A stretch of DNA of 64,000 nucleotides from Pseudofrankia inefficax (GTDB taxonomy: Bacteria; Actinomycetota; Actinomycetes; Frankiales; Frankiaceae): NCBI RefSeq assembly GCF_000166135.1, contig NC_014666.1:2604001-2668000 (forward strand). The letters run 5' to 3'. The position numbers were made by a program, and so were the translations under genes. The notes beneath the pieces are model-generated. The model made no database searches and was not told the DNA's origin. It was given only the letters and a program-made list of their open reading frames with translations. Below, in pieces: positions 34,824-44,551 of this stretch; the stretch's first letter is position 1; each line of letters opens with the position of its first letter.

Positions 34824-35744
34824 ATGCTCCGTTTGATGTCGTTGTCCTATGGCCCCGGGCTGCTCACCGTCGCGGTGTTGTGGACGACGGTTGGGGGCAC
34901 CGGAGATCTATCCGGTGCCGACCTGCTGCTATTCGCATTGCTGGGCACGGTGAACGGCGGCATGCTCGGCGCGGCCTCGCTGGCCTGGACCTTTCCGCTG
35001 AGGCGGCTTGACACCATTGACGACCTTATCCGGAGCAGCACCCACCGTGAACGCATCATCTCCCCGGTTCTTCGTGGATACGGAATCTGGCAAGCCGCCC
35101 CGCCCGTCGTGGCGGCGGCGATCCCTGTCGTTATCCTGCTCGCGCGCGGCGACTTTGCCGCCCGAAATGTCGCGATCGCCGTCAACCTTGCGTGGAGCAT
35201 GTCATTTCTCGGGAACGTTGGCTACTGGCTGATAGTCCCGCCGATCATGGTTATCTTCATGCGCAGGTGCACGGACCTCAGTCTTCGTTGGAATGACCCG
35301 GCCCGTACGCCAGGGGTCCGGACGCTCTCGGAAGGCTATGCTTACTCGGCTATCTTCCTCGCGCTCGGAGCGCTCGCCGTCACGTTACCCGGCCTTTTTG
35401 TAAGTGCACGGCTATTCGCCGGGTACCTGCCTTACCTGTATGGCCTGCTGCTTGGGTTGTCGCTGTGGGTCGGCGCTTTCACGCAGTTCATGATATTCAC
35501 GATCACCCGACGTTTCCGCCTCTCGGTGATGGATGCGCTGGTTGAGGGTGACGCATACCAGCTGTCCGAGGCGCGCGCCATGGAGGAGATATTCGAGAAA
35601 GTGCGGGTGAGCGAGAACTCGCCGAGTACGCGCGCCGCATATGACATGTTGGCAGAGGCGCCCAGCCTCCCATATGGAACTGGCCTCATCGTCCAGTACG
35701 CAACCGCCATCCTCGGGTCCGTGGTCGGCTTCCTGCTACAATAG
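34824..35744 (+). CDS. Polytopic membrane protein of unknown function
   Basis: About 306 residues with six or so hydrophobic helices (LLTVAVLWTTVGG, LLLFALLGTVNGGMLGAA, APPVVAAAIPVVILLA, NVGYWLIVPPIMVIFM, AIFLALGALAVTLPGLF, YGLLLGLSLWVGAFTQFM) and a cytoplasmic C-terminus with a last hydrophobic end. No family was recognised. Codon use is noticeably less GC-biased than in neighbours. The start is uncertain: ATG at 34824 is adopted, while the frame is open to an ATG at 34614 that lies inside repeated sequence. It is followed after 19 bp by a methyltransferase gene, probably an operon. Confidence 0.7.
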   Translation: MLRLMSLSYGPGLLTVAVLWTTVGGTGDLSGADLLLFALLGTVNGGMLGAASLAWTFPLRRLDTIDDLIRSSTHRERIISPVLRGYGIWQAAPPVVAAAIPVVILLARGDFAARNVAIAVNLAWSMSFLGNVGYWLIVPPIMVIFMRRCTDLSLRWNDPARTPGVRTLSEGYAYSAIFLALGALAVTLPGLFVSARLFAGYLPYLYGLLLGLSLWVGAFTQFMIFTITRRFRLSVMDALVEGDAYQLSEARAMEEIFEKVRVSENSPSTRAAYDMLAEAPSLPYGTGLIVQYATAILGSVVGFLLQ

Positions 35745-35763
35745 CGCCGACAGAACGGAGATC

Positions 35764-36618
35764 ATGGTGCCAAATCGCGACGAGAACAAAAGGGCGGTTC
35801 TTCGGTACTACGACCGCACGGAGTCACGACTGGGCTACCTGTATCTGCTTCGCGGAACGAAGCACTTCGGCTGGTACGAGGCCGGCGATTCCGGATGGCG
35901 ATTCTCGCCAGCGATGCGCCGCATGGAGCGCCAACTCGGTCAGCGTCTCGGTCTGGAGGCCGATTCCCGGGTGCTCGACGCAGGTTGCGGTATGGGTGAC
36001 GTCGCACGTACGCTGGCGGCCGATTTTGGCCTGGATATCACCGGAATAGACATTCTTGATTTTAACCTCGTCGAGGCCCGGCGCCGAAGCGAGAGAGCCG
36101 GTCTCGCCAACCGCACCCGATTCATTGAATGTGACTACCACGACCTCTCCCGGTTCGAGGACGGCGAGTTCGACGGGGTCTACACGATGGAGACGTTTGT
36201 GCACGCCGCCGATGCCGAGCGGGCGTTGGCCGAGTTCCACCGGGTTCTGCGTCCCGGCGGGCGGCTCGTCATGTTCGAGTACTCGCGGACGCCAAACGAG
36301 TGTTTGCTGCCGGCGGCGCGGGCAGCATTCGACGCCGTGTGTGAACTGGGCGCGATGCCGGCCTGGCACCGCCTCAACCACGGTGATCTCGAAAACCTGC
36401 TCGAATCGGCGTCGTTCAAGGTCGAGTCGGTGGAAGACGTGACGGCCCGGATGCTGCCGATGCTGCGTCTGTTCGCGGTCCTCGGTCGCTTTCCCTATGC
36501 GCTCGCCCGGCGGCTGGGCAAGACGGAGAAGGCCGTCAACGCGATGAGCGGTGTGGAGATGTGGAAGCACCAGGAGGCCTGGCGCTACAACATCTACACG
36601 GCCACGGAGCGCACGTAG
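35764..36618 (+). CDS. Class I SAM-dependent methyltransferase
   Basis: 284 residues. Motif I is VLDAGCGMGDVARTLA, followed by ITGIDILDFNLVEARRR, then FIECDYHDLSRF and the post-motif HRVLRPGGRLVMFEYSR. The N-terminal region (RYYDRTESRLGYLYLLRGTK then HFGWYE) and the overall layout resemble sterol/tocopherol-type C-methyltransferases acting on lipophilic substrates. ATG at 35764 follows CGGAG. Pairing with the upstream membrane protein suggests a lipid or secondary-metabolite substrate, which is inference. Confidence 0.88.
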   Translation: MVPNRDENKRAVLRYYDRTESRLGYLYLLRGTKHFGWYEAGDSGWRFSPAMRRMERQLGQRLGLEADSRVLDAGCGMGDVARTLAADFGLDITGIDILDFNLVEARRRSERAGLANRTRFIECDYHDLSRFEDGEFDGVYTMETFVHAADAERALAEFHRVLRPGGRLVMFEYSRTPNECLLPAARAAFDAVCELGAMPAWHRLNHGDLENLLESASFKVESVEDVTARMLPMLRLFAVLGRFPYALARRLGKTEKAVNAMSGVEMWKHQEAWRYNIYTATERT

Positions 36619-36841
36619 CCCTCCTTCGGCTTTTGCCGACCAGACAGGCCTGGCACGGTCGCCAGTTGGCTGCCAAGGGAGGGTGAGACGGTGCGACCGT
36701 CACGATCAGATTTGCGCTTGTAGCGGTACGTGTCGATTTTTCCGCCTGGGATCACCCAGATCCACCGATGAGAAGCGGTGGCGGGGGCGGTCTGACTACG
36801 GTCTGGCAGGTGCCTGCGACCGCTGCGAGGGTGAGCAACCT

Positions 36842-37408
<567 letters not shown>

Positions 37409-37439
37409 CGCTCACCGGACTCAGCCTCGACGCGGGCGG

Positions 37440-38921
37440 TCACGAGCGGGCGCCGGCTGACGCGTCGCTCGGCCCGCTGGCTCGCCGGGGCGGCTGGACG
37501 ATGGCCAGGGCAAGCAGCAGCGCGCAGGCGCAGAACCCTGTGGCCAGGGTGAAGCCCGCGGCGATCCCCTGCACGAGGACCCGTCGGGAGGTGTCGTCGG
37601 TGGCGAGGTGCGCGGCGGCGTGCCGTGAGGCAACACCGAAGGCGGTGACGAGGACCGCGACGCCCACCGAGCTTCCGGTCCGCTGCGTGGTCTGGAGCAG
37701 GCCCGATGCGGCGCCGGAGTCCTCACGGGGCACGTCCGCGAGGATCATCATGTTGAGGGGCATGAAGCACAGGCCGATGCCGATGCCGAACAACAGCATC
37801 GGTCCCAGGATGCCGGAGACGTAGCCGCTTCCCGCCGAGATCCGGCTGAGCCAGGCCATGGCCGCGGTGATCAGTACGGTGCCGGCGATCGTGCTGGGCT
37901 TGGGACCGATGCGCGACACGAGGCGTGGCGCGGCGCGGGAGCTGGCGATCTGGGTGAGAGCCATCGGCAGCACGGCCAGGCCCGCGCGAAGTGGGCCCAT
38001 GCCGAGCGCCTCCTGGAGGAGCTGGCTGAGGAAATAGATAGTGCCGGCCAGTGCGGCGCCGAGCAGGAACATGTTCGCGAGGCCGATCGCCCGGTTGCGG
38101 TCGGTGAACAGCCGCAGGGGCATGATCGGATGTGTGGCGCGGCTCTGCCAGCCGACGAAGGCCGCGAGGAGCACGGCGGCGGCGACGAACGCGCCGAGCG
38201 CCCGGCCGTCCGCCCAGCCGGTGCCGGCGACGCGGACGAAGGCGTAGGTGAGCGAGCCCATGCCGAGGGTGGCGGTGAGTGCCCCGAGCACGTCGATGCG
38301 GCCGGGATGCCGCTCGGGCTCGGCGAGGAAGCGTGGGGCGACGAAGAGGATCGCGGTCCCGAACGGGACGTTGATGAACATCACCCACCGCCAGGACAGC
38401 TCGGCGGTCAGTACGCCGCCGAGGACGTATCCGATGGTGACGCCGGCGCCGGCCGCGGCGGAGAAGGCGCCGAGTGCCCGGTTGCGCGCCTGTCCCGGCG
38501 GGAAGGTGGCGGCGATCAGGGACAGGGTCCCGGGTGCGGCGAGCGCGGCGCCCGCGCCCTGGAGCGCCCGGGTGGCCAGCAGCCAGCCGCTGGTGGTGGC
38601 GAAACCGCCCGCGAGCGAGGCGACGGTGAACAGCGCGATGCCGGCGACGAGCATCCGCCGCCGGCCAAGGACGTCACCCAGCCGGCCGCCGGCCAGCAGC
38701 AGCCCGCCGAAGACGAGGGTGTACAGGCTGGGTACCCAGGCCAGGCCGATGGCGGAGAAGTGCAGGCCGCGCTGGATGCTGGGCAGTGCCACGTTCACGA
38801 TCGAGGCGTCCACGATCAGCATGAGCTGACACGAGACGATGATCGCCAGCGCGACGCCGGGCCGTTCGGTCGGTCGCGCGTCGTCGGCTGTCCGGGGCAG
38901 GGCCTGCGCGGAGCTGGACAT
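37440..38921 (-). CDS. DHA2-type MFS multidrug exporter
   Basis: 493 residues with about 14 hydrophobic helices, the EmrB/QacA layout. Motif D-like IVDASIVNVALPSIQRGL appears in the first helix, motif A-like GGRLGDVLGRRRM after helix two, and a motif-C region GAALAAPGTLSLIAA. It uses proton motive force to expel hydrophobic drugs. It is divergent from a TetR gene with a conspicuous inverted repeat between them, the first arm starting 12 bp upstream of the MFS start codon. This indicates drug-inducible repression. Confidence 0.92.
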   Translation of the reverse strand: MSSSAQALPRTADDARPTERPGVALAIIVSCQLMLIVDASIVNVALPSIQRGLHFSAIGLAWVPSLYTLVFGGLLLAGGRLGDVLGRRRMLVAGIALFTVASLAGGFATTSGWLLATRALQGAGAALAAPGTLSLIAATFPPGQARNRALGAFSAAAGAGVTIGYVLGGVLTAELSWRWVMFINVPFGTAILFVAPRFLAEPERHPGRIDVLGALTATLGMGSLTYAFVRVAGTGWADGRALGAFVAAAVLLAAFVGWQSRATHPIMPLRLFTDRNRAIGLANMFLLGAALAGTIYFLSQLLQEALGMGPLRAGLAVLPMALTQIASSRAAPRLVSRIGPKPSTIAGTVLITAAMAWLSRISAGSGYVSGILGPMLLFGIGIGLCFMPLNMMILADVPREDSGAASGLLQTTQRTGSSVGVAVLVTAFGVASRHAAAHLATDDTSRRVLVQGIAAGFTLATGFCACALLLALAIVQPPRRASGPSDASAGARS

Positions 38922-38932
38922 CTAGACTCCCG

Positions 38933-38990
38933 TAAGTGGGGGATCTCCCTGGTTGCCGTTGAGGGACGATACGGGGAGACTCCCCACTTA
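38933..38990. promoter_or_regulatory. Inverted-repeat operator between the MFS exporter and TetR genes
   Basis: TAAGTGGGGGATCTCCC at 38933-38949 and GGGAGACTCCCCACTTA at 38974-38990 match in inverted orientation at 15 of 17 positions. Each half lies close to one of the two divergent start codons. The adjacent TetR (39024) is the obvious candidate ligand. Confidence 0.7.
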
Positions 38991-39023
38991 GGCAAGCGGC
39001 TGAGCCGGGATCGGAGGAGGGTC

Positions 39024-39593
39024 ATGACCAGCGATCGGCCGATGCGTGCCGACGCCCGGCGCAACTACGAGCGCCTGCTCGCCGCCGCGGCGGAGGTGTT
39101 CGCCAAAGAAGGGACGAACGCGGCGCTCGACGACGTCGCCCGGTACGCCGGCATCGGCAACGCGACGCTCTACCGGCACTTCCCGACCAGACAGGACCTT
39201 GTCGAGGCGTTGCTCACCGACCGCTACGACGACCTTCGGGCGACCGCCGAGCGACTTCTCGCCGACCGGGATCCGCGGGCCGCGCTGATCACGTGGCTGC
39301 GTTCCTTCATCACCCACATGACCACGTACCGCGGCCTCGCCGCCTCGGTCATGACCGTCCTGCGCGACCCGGAGACGGAACTCTCCGCCTCCTGCAAGGG
39401 TATGCAGGCCGCGGCCGCGACGCTCCTCGCCCACGCCCAGGAAAGCGCTGTCATTCGCCCCGACCTGACCGTGGATGAGTTGCTCCGCCTCACCAACGGC
39501 GTCGCCATCGCCGCCGAAGGGAACCCCGACGAAACAGCGCGCCTCCTCCGCCTCCTGACCGAAGGTCTGTATCACGGATGTGATAGCGCGTGA
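39024..39593 (+). CDS. TetR-family regulator of the divergent MFS exporter
   Basis: 189 residues. The HTH reads FAKEGTNAALDDVARYAGIG and NATLYRHFPTRQDLVEALL. The C-terminal helical domain (LITWLRSFITHMTTYRGLAA) is close in layout to the TetR at 22889. ATG at 39024 follows GGAGGAGG. Divergent orientation with a shared 17-bp inverted repeat supports local repression of the exporter. Confidence 0.92.
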   Translation: MTSDRPMRADARRNYERLLAAAAEVFAKEGTNAALDDVARYAGIGNATLYRHFPTRQDLVEALLTDRYDDLRATAERLLADRDPRAALITWLRSFITHMTTYRGLAASVMTVLRDPETELSASCKGMQAAAATLLAHAQESAVIRPDLTVDELLRLTNGVAIAAEGNPDETARLLRLLTEGLYHGCDSA

Positions 39594-39772
39594 CGTGGGG
39601 AGCGCGGTCGCACCGCCGGCCGGCCGGCCGCTGGTGCTTCTGACCTATCCCTGGCATATGCGGGGCGACGTGCCGACGCTCGCCGGTGACCCCGTCGAGG
39701 TGGGCGCGGTGATCGAGCTCCCGGCGGTACCCGTGTTCGAGCCGGAGGGGTTCGCCCGTCCGGCCCACCGGC

Positions 39773-41173
39773 TCAACCGACGTCGATCTGGACGAAGAGC
39801 TCGCCGTCCTGGCCGTACCAGTCGCCGCCGACAATGGCCGGCTTCCGGTAGGGCGTGACGGCAATGAGGCAGTCGCCAGACTTGTGACAGATTGCGATAT
39901 TCTCGCCCGTCTTCGGGGGATACACGGCGGCGACGCCGGGAAACTCTCGCAGCCATTCGAGAACCGGTCGCAGCTGGGTTCCGCACTCGGCGACGCAGCG
40001 CGAGGATGCCGCGTAGGTCACGCGCGCTTTTCCCTCGGTGAGCCTTGTCACGGACCGTCGACTGAAGCCGGGGGGAGCCTTCATCGCCTGGGCGACGCGC
40101 AGGTTGGCGCGGTAGGCGTCGGCTGTCGCGTCCGAGTGGCCGTTCTTGTGCAACACGTACCCAACCGTCGCCGCCCCCGCGGCGAGGACCAGCACCGCCG
40201 CGATGATCGCTGTGCGCAGGCCGGGAGTCAGCCGGGGGGAGCGGGTCGCTGCGGGAGGCCGGAGGGCGGTGGGTGGGCCCACCGGCGGCTCCCCGGTGAC
40301 GCGCGGCGGTGCCGGTTGGGTCGCGGCCCCGCGCCGGCCCCCGGCGAGGGGCAGGAGTATCTCCCGGAGCTGATCGGCGGTGGGTCGCCGCGCGGGCTCC
40401 TTGCGCAGCAGGCCGCTGAGCGCCGCCCCGAGGGGGCCGGCCCGCAGGGCGGGGGCGGGGTCCTGCGTGGCGACGGAGACCAGGACCGCGCCAGGGTTCG
40501 TACCGCTGAACGGAGGGCGGCCCTCCACCGCGGTGTACAGGGTCGCGCCCAGGGACCACAGGTCGGACTCGGCCGTGGCGGGCAGGCCATTTACCTGCTC
40601 GGGAGCCATGAAGGCCGGCGTTCCCAGAAGCATGCCCGAGGCGGTCAGGGTGGCGTCGCCGTCGAGGGCCGCGATGCCGAAGTCGGTCAGGACGACGCGG
40701 TCGTCTTCCAGGAGGATGTTGGCGGGCTTGATGTCGCGGTGGGTGATGCCCGCCTGGTGCGCGGCGGACAGGGCGGCGAGCACCTGGAGCCCGATACCCG
40801 CGACCTGTTCGGGCGGCAGCGGTCCCGTCGACTTGAGCAGGTCGCCCAGCGAGCCGCCGTGCACCAGCTCCATGACGATCCAGGGCCGTCCGTCCTCGCC
40901 TGTGACGCGGTCGTGGATGGTGACGATTCCCGGATGCTTCAGCCGGGCGGCCGCGCGCGCCTCTCGATCCAGCCGCGCGATCCAGTTGGTCCGCTCGGCG
41001 GCGGTGAGCTGCTCGGGCAGCCGAAGTTCCTTGACCGCCACATCTCGCCCCAGCTGCTCGTCATGAGCGCGCCACACGGCGCCCATGCCGCCCTGCCCCA
41101 GCATTCCGGTCAGCCGATACCGGCCCGCCAGCATCCTTCCCAGATCATGCGTCACGGCCTGAAATATAGTCAT
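39773..41173 (-). CDS. Receptor-type Ser/Thr protein kinase (PknB-like) with extracytoplasmic domain
   Basis: 466 residues. The kinase domain (~15-270) has the Gly loop LGQGGMGAV, catalytic Lys in VAVKELRL, HRDIKPANIL, DFGIAAL and MAPEQVNG. A Pro/Ala/Arg-rich juxtamembrane linker and a single transmembrane helix (TAIIAAVLVLAAGAATVGYV) follow. A ~120-residue outer domain has Cys pairs (RCVAECGTQL, ICHKSGDCLIAV) likely forming disulfides. It senses an external cue and phosphorylates cytoplasmic targets. The ATG at 41173 is assumed; a GTG or ATG slightly downstream is possible. It does not carry PASTA repeats. Confidence 0.92.
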   Translation of the reverse strand: MTIFQAVTHDLGRMLAGRYRLTGMLGQGGMGAVWRAHDEQLGRDVAVKELRLPEQLTAAERTNWIARLDREARAAARLKHPGIVTIHDRVTGEDGRPWIVMELVHGGSLGDLLKSTGPLPPEQVAGIGLQVLAALSAAHQAGITHRDIKPANILLEDDRVVLTDFGIAALDGDATLTASGMLLGTPAFMAPEQVNGLPATAESDLWSLGATLYTAVEGRPPFSGTNPGAVLVSVATQDPAPALRAGPLGAALSGLLRKEPARRPTADQLREILLPLAGGRRGAATQPAPPRVTGEPPVGPPTALRPPAATRSPRLTPGLRTAIIAAVLVLAAGAATVGYVLHKNGHSDATADAYRANLRVAQAMKAPPGFSRRSVTRLTEGKARVTYAASSRCVAECGTQLRPVLEWLREFPGVAAVYPPKTGENIAICHKSGDCLIAVTPYRKPAIVGGDWYGQDGELFVQIDVG

Positions 41174-41292
41174 ATAAACCTGAATTGCCGGCCTGGGCGA
41201 ACGTGGCCCGAGGCGGCTGCGGGACCTTGGCGGCCGCGACTCCAGGTCCCGGCGCCGGTGGACCCGACCGCGCCGGAGGATCGGACGGGCGG

Positions 41293-42057
41293 CTACCGCG
41301 ACGGGATGCGCTCGAGCTTGCTCCAGCCACGCCAGCCGCGTTCCTCGAGCCGCTCCAGCAGCCGGCGGGCGATCGGGACCGAGTCGAGGAAGACCGAGTC
41401 GAGCAACTGCGCGAGATCGTCGGGCATCATGGCGTCGTAGCCGTCCCAGCCCTCGGCGTCGGCCTCGATGGCGGCGACGAGCCGGTCGCCCACGGCCGCC
41501 ACCCGGGGGTCGTCCACGTCCCAGTGGATCATCTCGGCGAGGTCGCGGTAGAGCTGGAGCGTCGCCGGGTCGTCCAACTGCTGCTGCTTGAGCTTCATGT
41601 AGAGCGGCATGTGCTCCGGGAGCTGGGCGGCCACCAGGATCCAGGAGTCCCGCTCGCCCCCGACCATCAGTTCCGGCAGCCCGAGCTCCCGTAACCGGTC
41701 GAGGTAGGCGACGGCTTCCGGCGGCAGGGCCAGGCTGTCGCCGGCCGCCAGCTGCGCGATCCGCTCGCGGTGGCGCTGTCGCTCCCGGATCTCCGCGCGC
41801 AGGCGTCGGTCGATGTCGGCGACGGCGGCCCTGAACTCCTCCTCGTCCGCGGCCAGCAGCTCGCGGACGCGGGCGAGCGGGACACCGGCCTCGGCGAGCG
41901 TACGGATCTTGATGAGCTCGACGACGGCGTGGGCGTCGTACCGCCGGTAGCCGGAGCGGTCGCGCTCCGGCTCCGGCAGCAGGCCCTTGGCGTGGTAATG
42001 CCGCACCGCGCGCACGGTGACGTCGGCATACGACGCCAGCTGGCTGATCGTGAGCAC
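41293..42057 (-). CDS. MerR-family transcriptional regulator
   Basis: 254 residues. An N-terminal winged HTH (ISQLASYADVTVRAVRHYHA, GYRRYDAHAVVELIKI) is followed by a coiled-coil helix and a larger C-terminal helical domain without the Cys residues of metal-sensing members. It more likely senses organic ligands. GTG start at 42057, only 12 bp after the ABC permease stop, so it is probably cotranscribed with the TetR-ABC genes upstream. Confidence 0.88.
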   Translation of the reverse strand: MLTISQLASYADVTVRAVRHYHAKGLLPEPERDRSGYRRYDAHAVVELIKIRTLAEAGVPLARVRELLAADEEEFRAAVADIDRRLRAEIRERQRHRERIAQLAAGDSLALPPEAVAYLDRLRELGLPELMVGGERDSWILVAAQLPEHMPLYMKLKQQQLDDPATLQLYRDLAEMIHWDVDDPRVAAVGDRLVAAIEADAEGWDGYDAMMPDDLAQLLDSVFLDSVPIARRLLERLEERGWRGWSKLERIPSR

Positions 42058-42069
42058 CGGGCCAGTCTC

Positions 42070-42864
42070 CTACTTCGTCGGCACGCGCAGGAACAGCCGA
42101 CGCGACCAGAGGTACCCGAGCAGCGCGATCAGGGCGCACCAGCCGATCGCGAGCCACAGGTCGGCGTCCGTCGGAGTGCCGGTGACGAGCGCGCGCAGCG
42201 TGTTGATCATAGGGGTGAACGGCTGGTGCTGCGCGAACTGGCGCAGCCCGACCGGCATCGCGTCGGTCGGCACGAAGCCGCTGCTGATGAACGGCAGCAT
42301 CACCAGGAACAGCGGGGTGTTGCTGGCCGTCTCCACGCTGTCCGCCGCCAGGCCCATGCCGACCGTCAGCCAGGTCAGCGAGAACGCGATCAGGACCAGC
42401 AGCCCGACGGCACCGAGCCAGTCGAGCGGACTGGCGCCGGAGCGGAACCCGAGCAGGAACGCGAACGCCGTCACGATCACCACGGCGAAGGCGGTCTTGA
42501 GGACGGCGCCCAGCACGTGGCCGGTGAGCACCGACGCGCGGGCGATGTTCATGGTGCGGAACCGGGAGATGATCCCGGTGGTCATGTCGGTCGCGGTCGA
42601 GATCGCGGTGCCGAGCGCGACGCTGGCGACGGTCATGATCAGGATGCCGGGCGTGATGAAGACCAGGTAGTCGCCGCGGTCGCCGCCGCCCGGGTGGCCC
42701 GGCAGGCCGGCGCCGAGGGTCCCGCCGAACACGTACACGAACAGCAGGAGGAACAGGATCGGCTGCGCGACAAGCATGATTGACAGCGACGGGTAGCGGC
42801 GGATGTGCAGCAGGTTGCGCCGCAGCATCGTCGCCGAGTCGCGGACGGTGTAGGTGGTGCTCAT
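42070..42864 (-). CDS. ABC-2 type permease (DrrB-like)
   Basis: 264 residues with six hydrophobic helices (PILFLLLFVYVFGGTLGAG, YLVFITPGILIMTVASVALG, AVVIVTAFAFLLGF, LVLIAFSLTWLTVGMG, FLVMLPFISSGFVPTDAMP, WLAIGWCALIALLGYLW). FVPTDAMP and FTPMINTLRAL are characteristic of daunorubicin-resistance-type permeases. ATG at 42864 overlaps the stop of the ATPase gene by 4 bp, hence translational coupling. It forms an efflux pump with that ATPase. Confidence 0.92.
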   Translation of the reverse strand: MSTTYTVRDSATMLRRNLLHIRRYPSLSIMLVAQPILFLLLFVYVFGGTLGAGLPGHPGGGDRGDYLVFITPGILIMTVASVALGTAISTATDMTTGIISRFRTMNIARASVLTGHVLGAVLKTAFAVVIVTAFAFLLGFRSGASPLDWLGAVGLLVLIAFSLTWLTVGMGLAADSVETASNTPLFLVMLPFISSGFVPTDAMPVGLRQFAQHQPFTPMINTLRALVTGTPTDADLWLAIGWCALIALLGYLWSRRLFLRVPTK

Positions 42865-43817
42865 GCGGAGACCTCCTGCGCCACGGGCGCCTGCGCCGCG
42901 TGGCCGGTGAGTGCGAGAAAGACGTCGTCGAGGTCGGCGGACTCGACGGTCAGCCCGACGACGCGATCGTCGTCGAGGCCGTCGAGCACCTGGCGCAGCG
43001 CGGCGACGCTGCCATCGCTCGGAACCTGGAGGGTGAGCGCCGGAACGTTGGAGATGGCCCGCGGATACGTAGCCGCCGCCGTGGCCAGCCCCGCGGCGTC
43101 GGTGAACTGGACCGTCACGTGCCCGCCGGGGACCTGTCGCTTCAGCTCGGCGGCCGTGCCCTCGGCGACCAGCCGGCCGCCGTCGAGCACCCCGATCCGG
43201 TCGGCCAGCTGGTCGGCCTCGTCCAGGTACTGGGTCGTCAGCAGGACCGTCACGCCGTCGGCGACCTGCTCGCGCACGATCGCCCACAGGTCGCGACGAC
43301 TGCGCGGGTCGAGGCCGGCCGTGGGCTCGTCGAGGAAGATCAGCCGGGGTCGGGCGATGAGCGTCATCGCGAGATCCAGCCGCCGCTTCATGCCGCCCGA
43401 GTACGTCTGCGCCCGCCGGTCGGCCGCGTCGACGAGGTCGAAACGCTCCAGCATCGCGGTCACGGCGGCCGTCGCGGTCGCCCGGTCCAGGTGCGCCAGG
43501 TCGGCCATCAGCCGCAGGTTCTCGCGGCCGGTCAGCAGCTCGTCGATCGCGGAGAACTGCCCGGTGACACCGATCGCGGCGCGCACGCCGGCCGGTTCGC
43601 TCCGTACGTCGAAGCCGGCGACGCGGATCTCGCCGTCGCCGGGGGCCAACAGGGTCGACAGGATGTTGACGGTGGTCGTCTTGCCGGCGCCGTTGGGACC
43701 GAGCAGGGCGTAGACGGAGCCCTGCGGGACGGTCAGGTCGAGGCCGGCCAACACGGTGTGGTCGCCGTAGGACTTGGTGAGCCCGACGACCTCGATCGCG
43801 GGGGTGGTAGCTGCCAT
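42861..43817 (-). CDS. ABC transporter ATPase (DrrA-like)
   Basis: 318 residues. Walker A is GPNGAGKTT at ~40-48, the signature YSGGMKRRLDLAM, Walker B LIFLDEPTAGLDP and a switch His in LLTTQYLDEAD. The C-terminal domain (VTQ-type strand pair, GLTVESADLDDVFLALTG) matches the DrrA subfamily of drug-export ATPases. It is coupled to the permease by an ATGA overlap and follows a TetR gene by 34 bp. Confidence 0.94.
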   Translation of the reverse strand: MAATTPAIEVVGLTKSYGDHTVLAGLDLTVPQGSVYALLGPNGAGKTTTVNILSTLLAPGDGEIRVAGFDVRSEPAGVRAAIGVTGQFSAIDELLTGRENLRLMADLAHLDRATATAAVTAMLERFDLVDAADRRAQTYSGGMKRRLDLAMTLIARPRLIFLDEPTAGLDPRSRRDLWAIVREQVADGVTVLLTTQYLDEADQLADRIGVLDGGRLVAEGTAAELKRQVPGGHVTVQFTDAAGLATAAATYPRAISNVPALTLQVPSDGSVAALRQVLDGLDDDRVVGLTVESADLDDVFLALTGHAAQAPVAQEVSA

Positions 43818-43851
43818 GCCGCCATGGTGGAGGCCTGACGCAGGGTCAAGG

Positions 43852-44454
43852 TCAAGCCGAGGCGCAGGTGCTGGTCTGGGGCTGCAGAAGGCGCAGGATC
43901 ATCTCGACGGTGCGTTCGAGGGGGCGGCTGCGGGTGGTCACGGTGGACAGCACGGTGCGGGCGAGGATAGCGCCGAGGAGCATGTCGAAGACGTCGTCGG
44001 GGTCGATGTCGGGGTCGATGCTCCCGGGGGGCGCGGCGCGCAGGATGTCCTGGAACTGGGGCCGGGTGGAGACCCGGAGGTAGAGCTCCGGAGGGTTGCG
44101 CTGGTTGGTGGCCTGATGGTGCGCGATCAGGCCGGCGCCGGCCGCGCGGGCCGCGGGGGCGTCGAAGGCGGCGGCGTAGGCGCGGACGAAGCGGCGCAGG
44201 TCGCGGCGGAGGTCTCCGGTCGGCTGGACGGCCAGCGGGCTGAAACCGGGGAAGGTGGCCTCCTCGATCAGCTCGATCCGCGAGCTCCAGCGGCGGTAGA
44301 TGGCGGAGGCGTGCACGCCGGAGCGCGCGGCGACGGCCTGGATCGTCGTCGCCTCGAAGCCCCGCTCGACGAGCAGCTCGCGCGTCGCCGCCAGTGCCCG
44401 GTCGTCGATGCTCGTGTCGCGCGGTCGACCCGGGCGGCGGGCGGGCTCTGCCAT
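43852..44454 (-). CDS. TetR-family regulator of the DrrAB-like exporter operon
   Basis: 200 residues. The HTH reads LLVERGFEATTIQAVAARSG and VHASAIYRRWSSRIELIEEA; the C-terminal part is the TetR_C_16-like helical bundle. ATG at 44454 begins MAEPARRPGRPR. It is first gene of a probable TetR-ATPase-permease-MerR operon and divergent from the alcohol dehydrogenase operon. The AT-rich intergenic region with direct repeats may serve both directions. Confidence 0.9.
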   Translation of the reverse strand: MAEPARRPGRPRDTSIDDRALAATRELLVERGFEATTIQAVAARSGVHASAIYRRWSSRIELIEEATFPGFSPLAVQPTGDLRRDLRRFVRAYAAAFDAPAARAAGAGLIAHHQATNQRNPPELYLRVSTRPQFQDILRAAPPGSIDPDIDPDDVFDMLLGAILARTVLSTVTTRSRPLERTVEMILRLLQPQTSTCASA

Positions 44455-44516
44455 GTTCACGATCGTAAGGCCCGGGGTCGCGCCCGGCCTCGCCACCACG
44501 ACTTTTCAGGTCACGG

Positions 44517-44551
44517 TCTTCTATAAAATTCTAGGACGACATCTTCTATAA
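44517..44551. promoter_or_regulatory. AT-rich direct repeat in the divergent promoter region
   Basis: TCTTCTATAA occurs at 44517-44526 and again at 44542-44551, 25 bp apart, in a stretch that is strikingly AT-rich for this genome. It lies between the TetR start (44454) and the alcohol dehydrogenase start (44618). TATAAA/TATAAC could serve as -10 elements, and the repeats could be regulator sites. Confidence 0.45.

Noticed and set aside
36733-36773. Third copy of the acyl-CoA dehydrogenase relic (GATCACCCAGATCCAC at 36750)
   Set aside because: Only about 35 bp are similar to copies A and B and the frame stops after ITQIHR. The word could equally be the end of an insertion sequence. Kept only as a weak flank observation.
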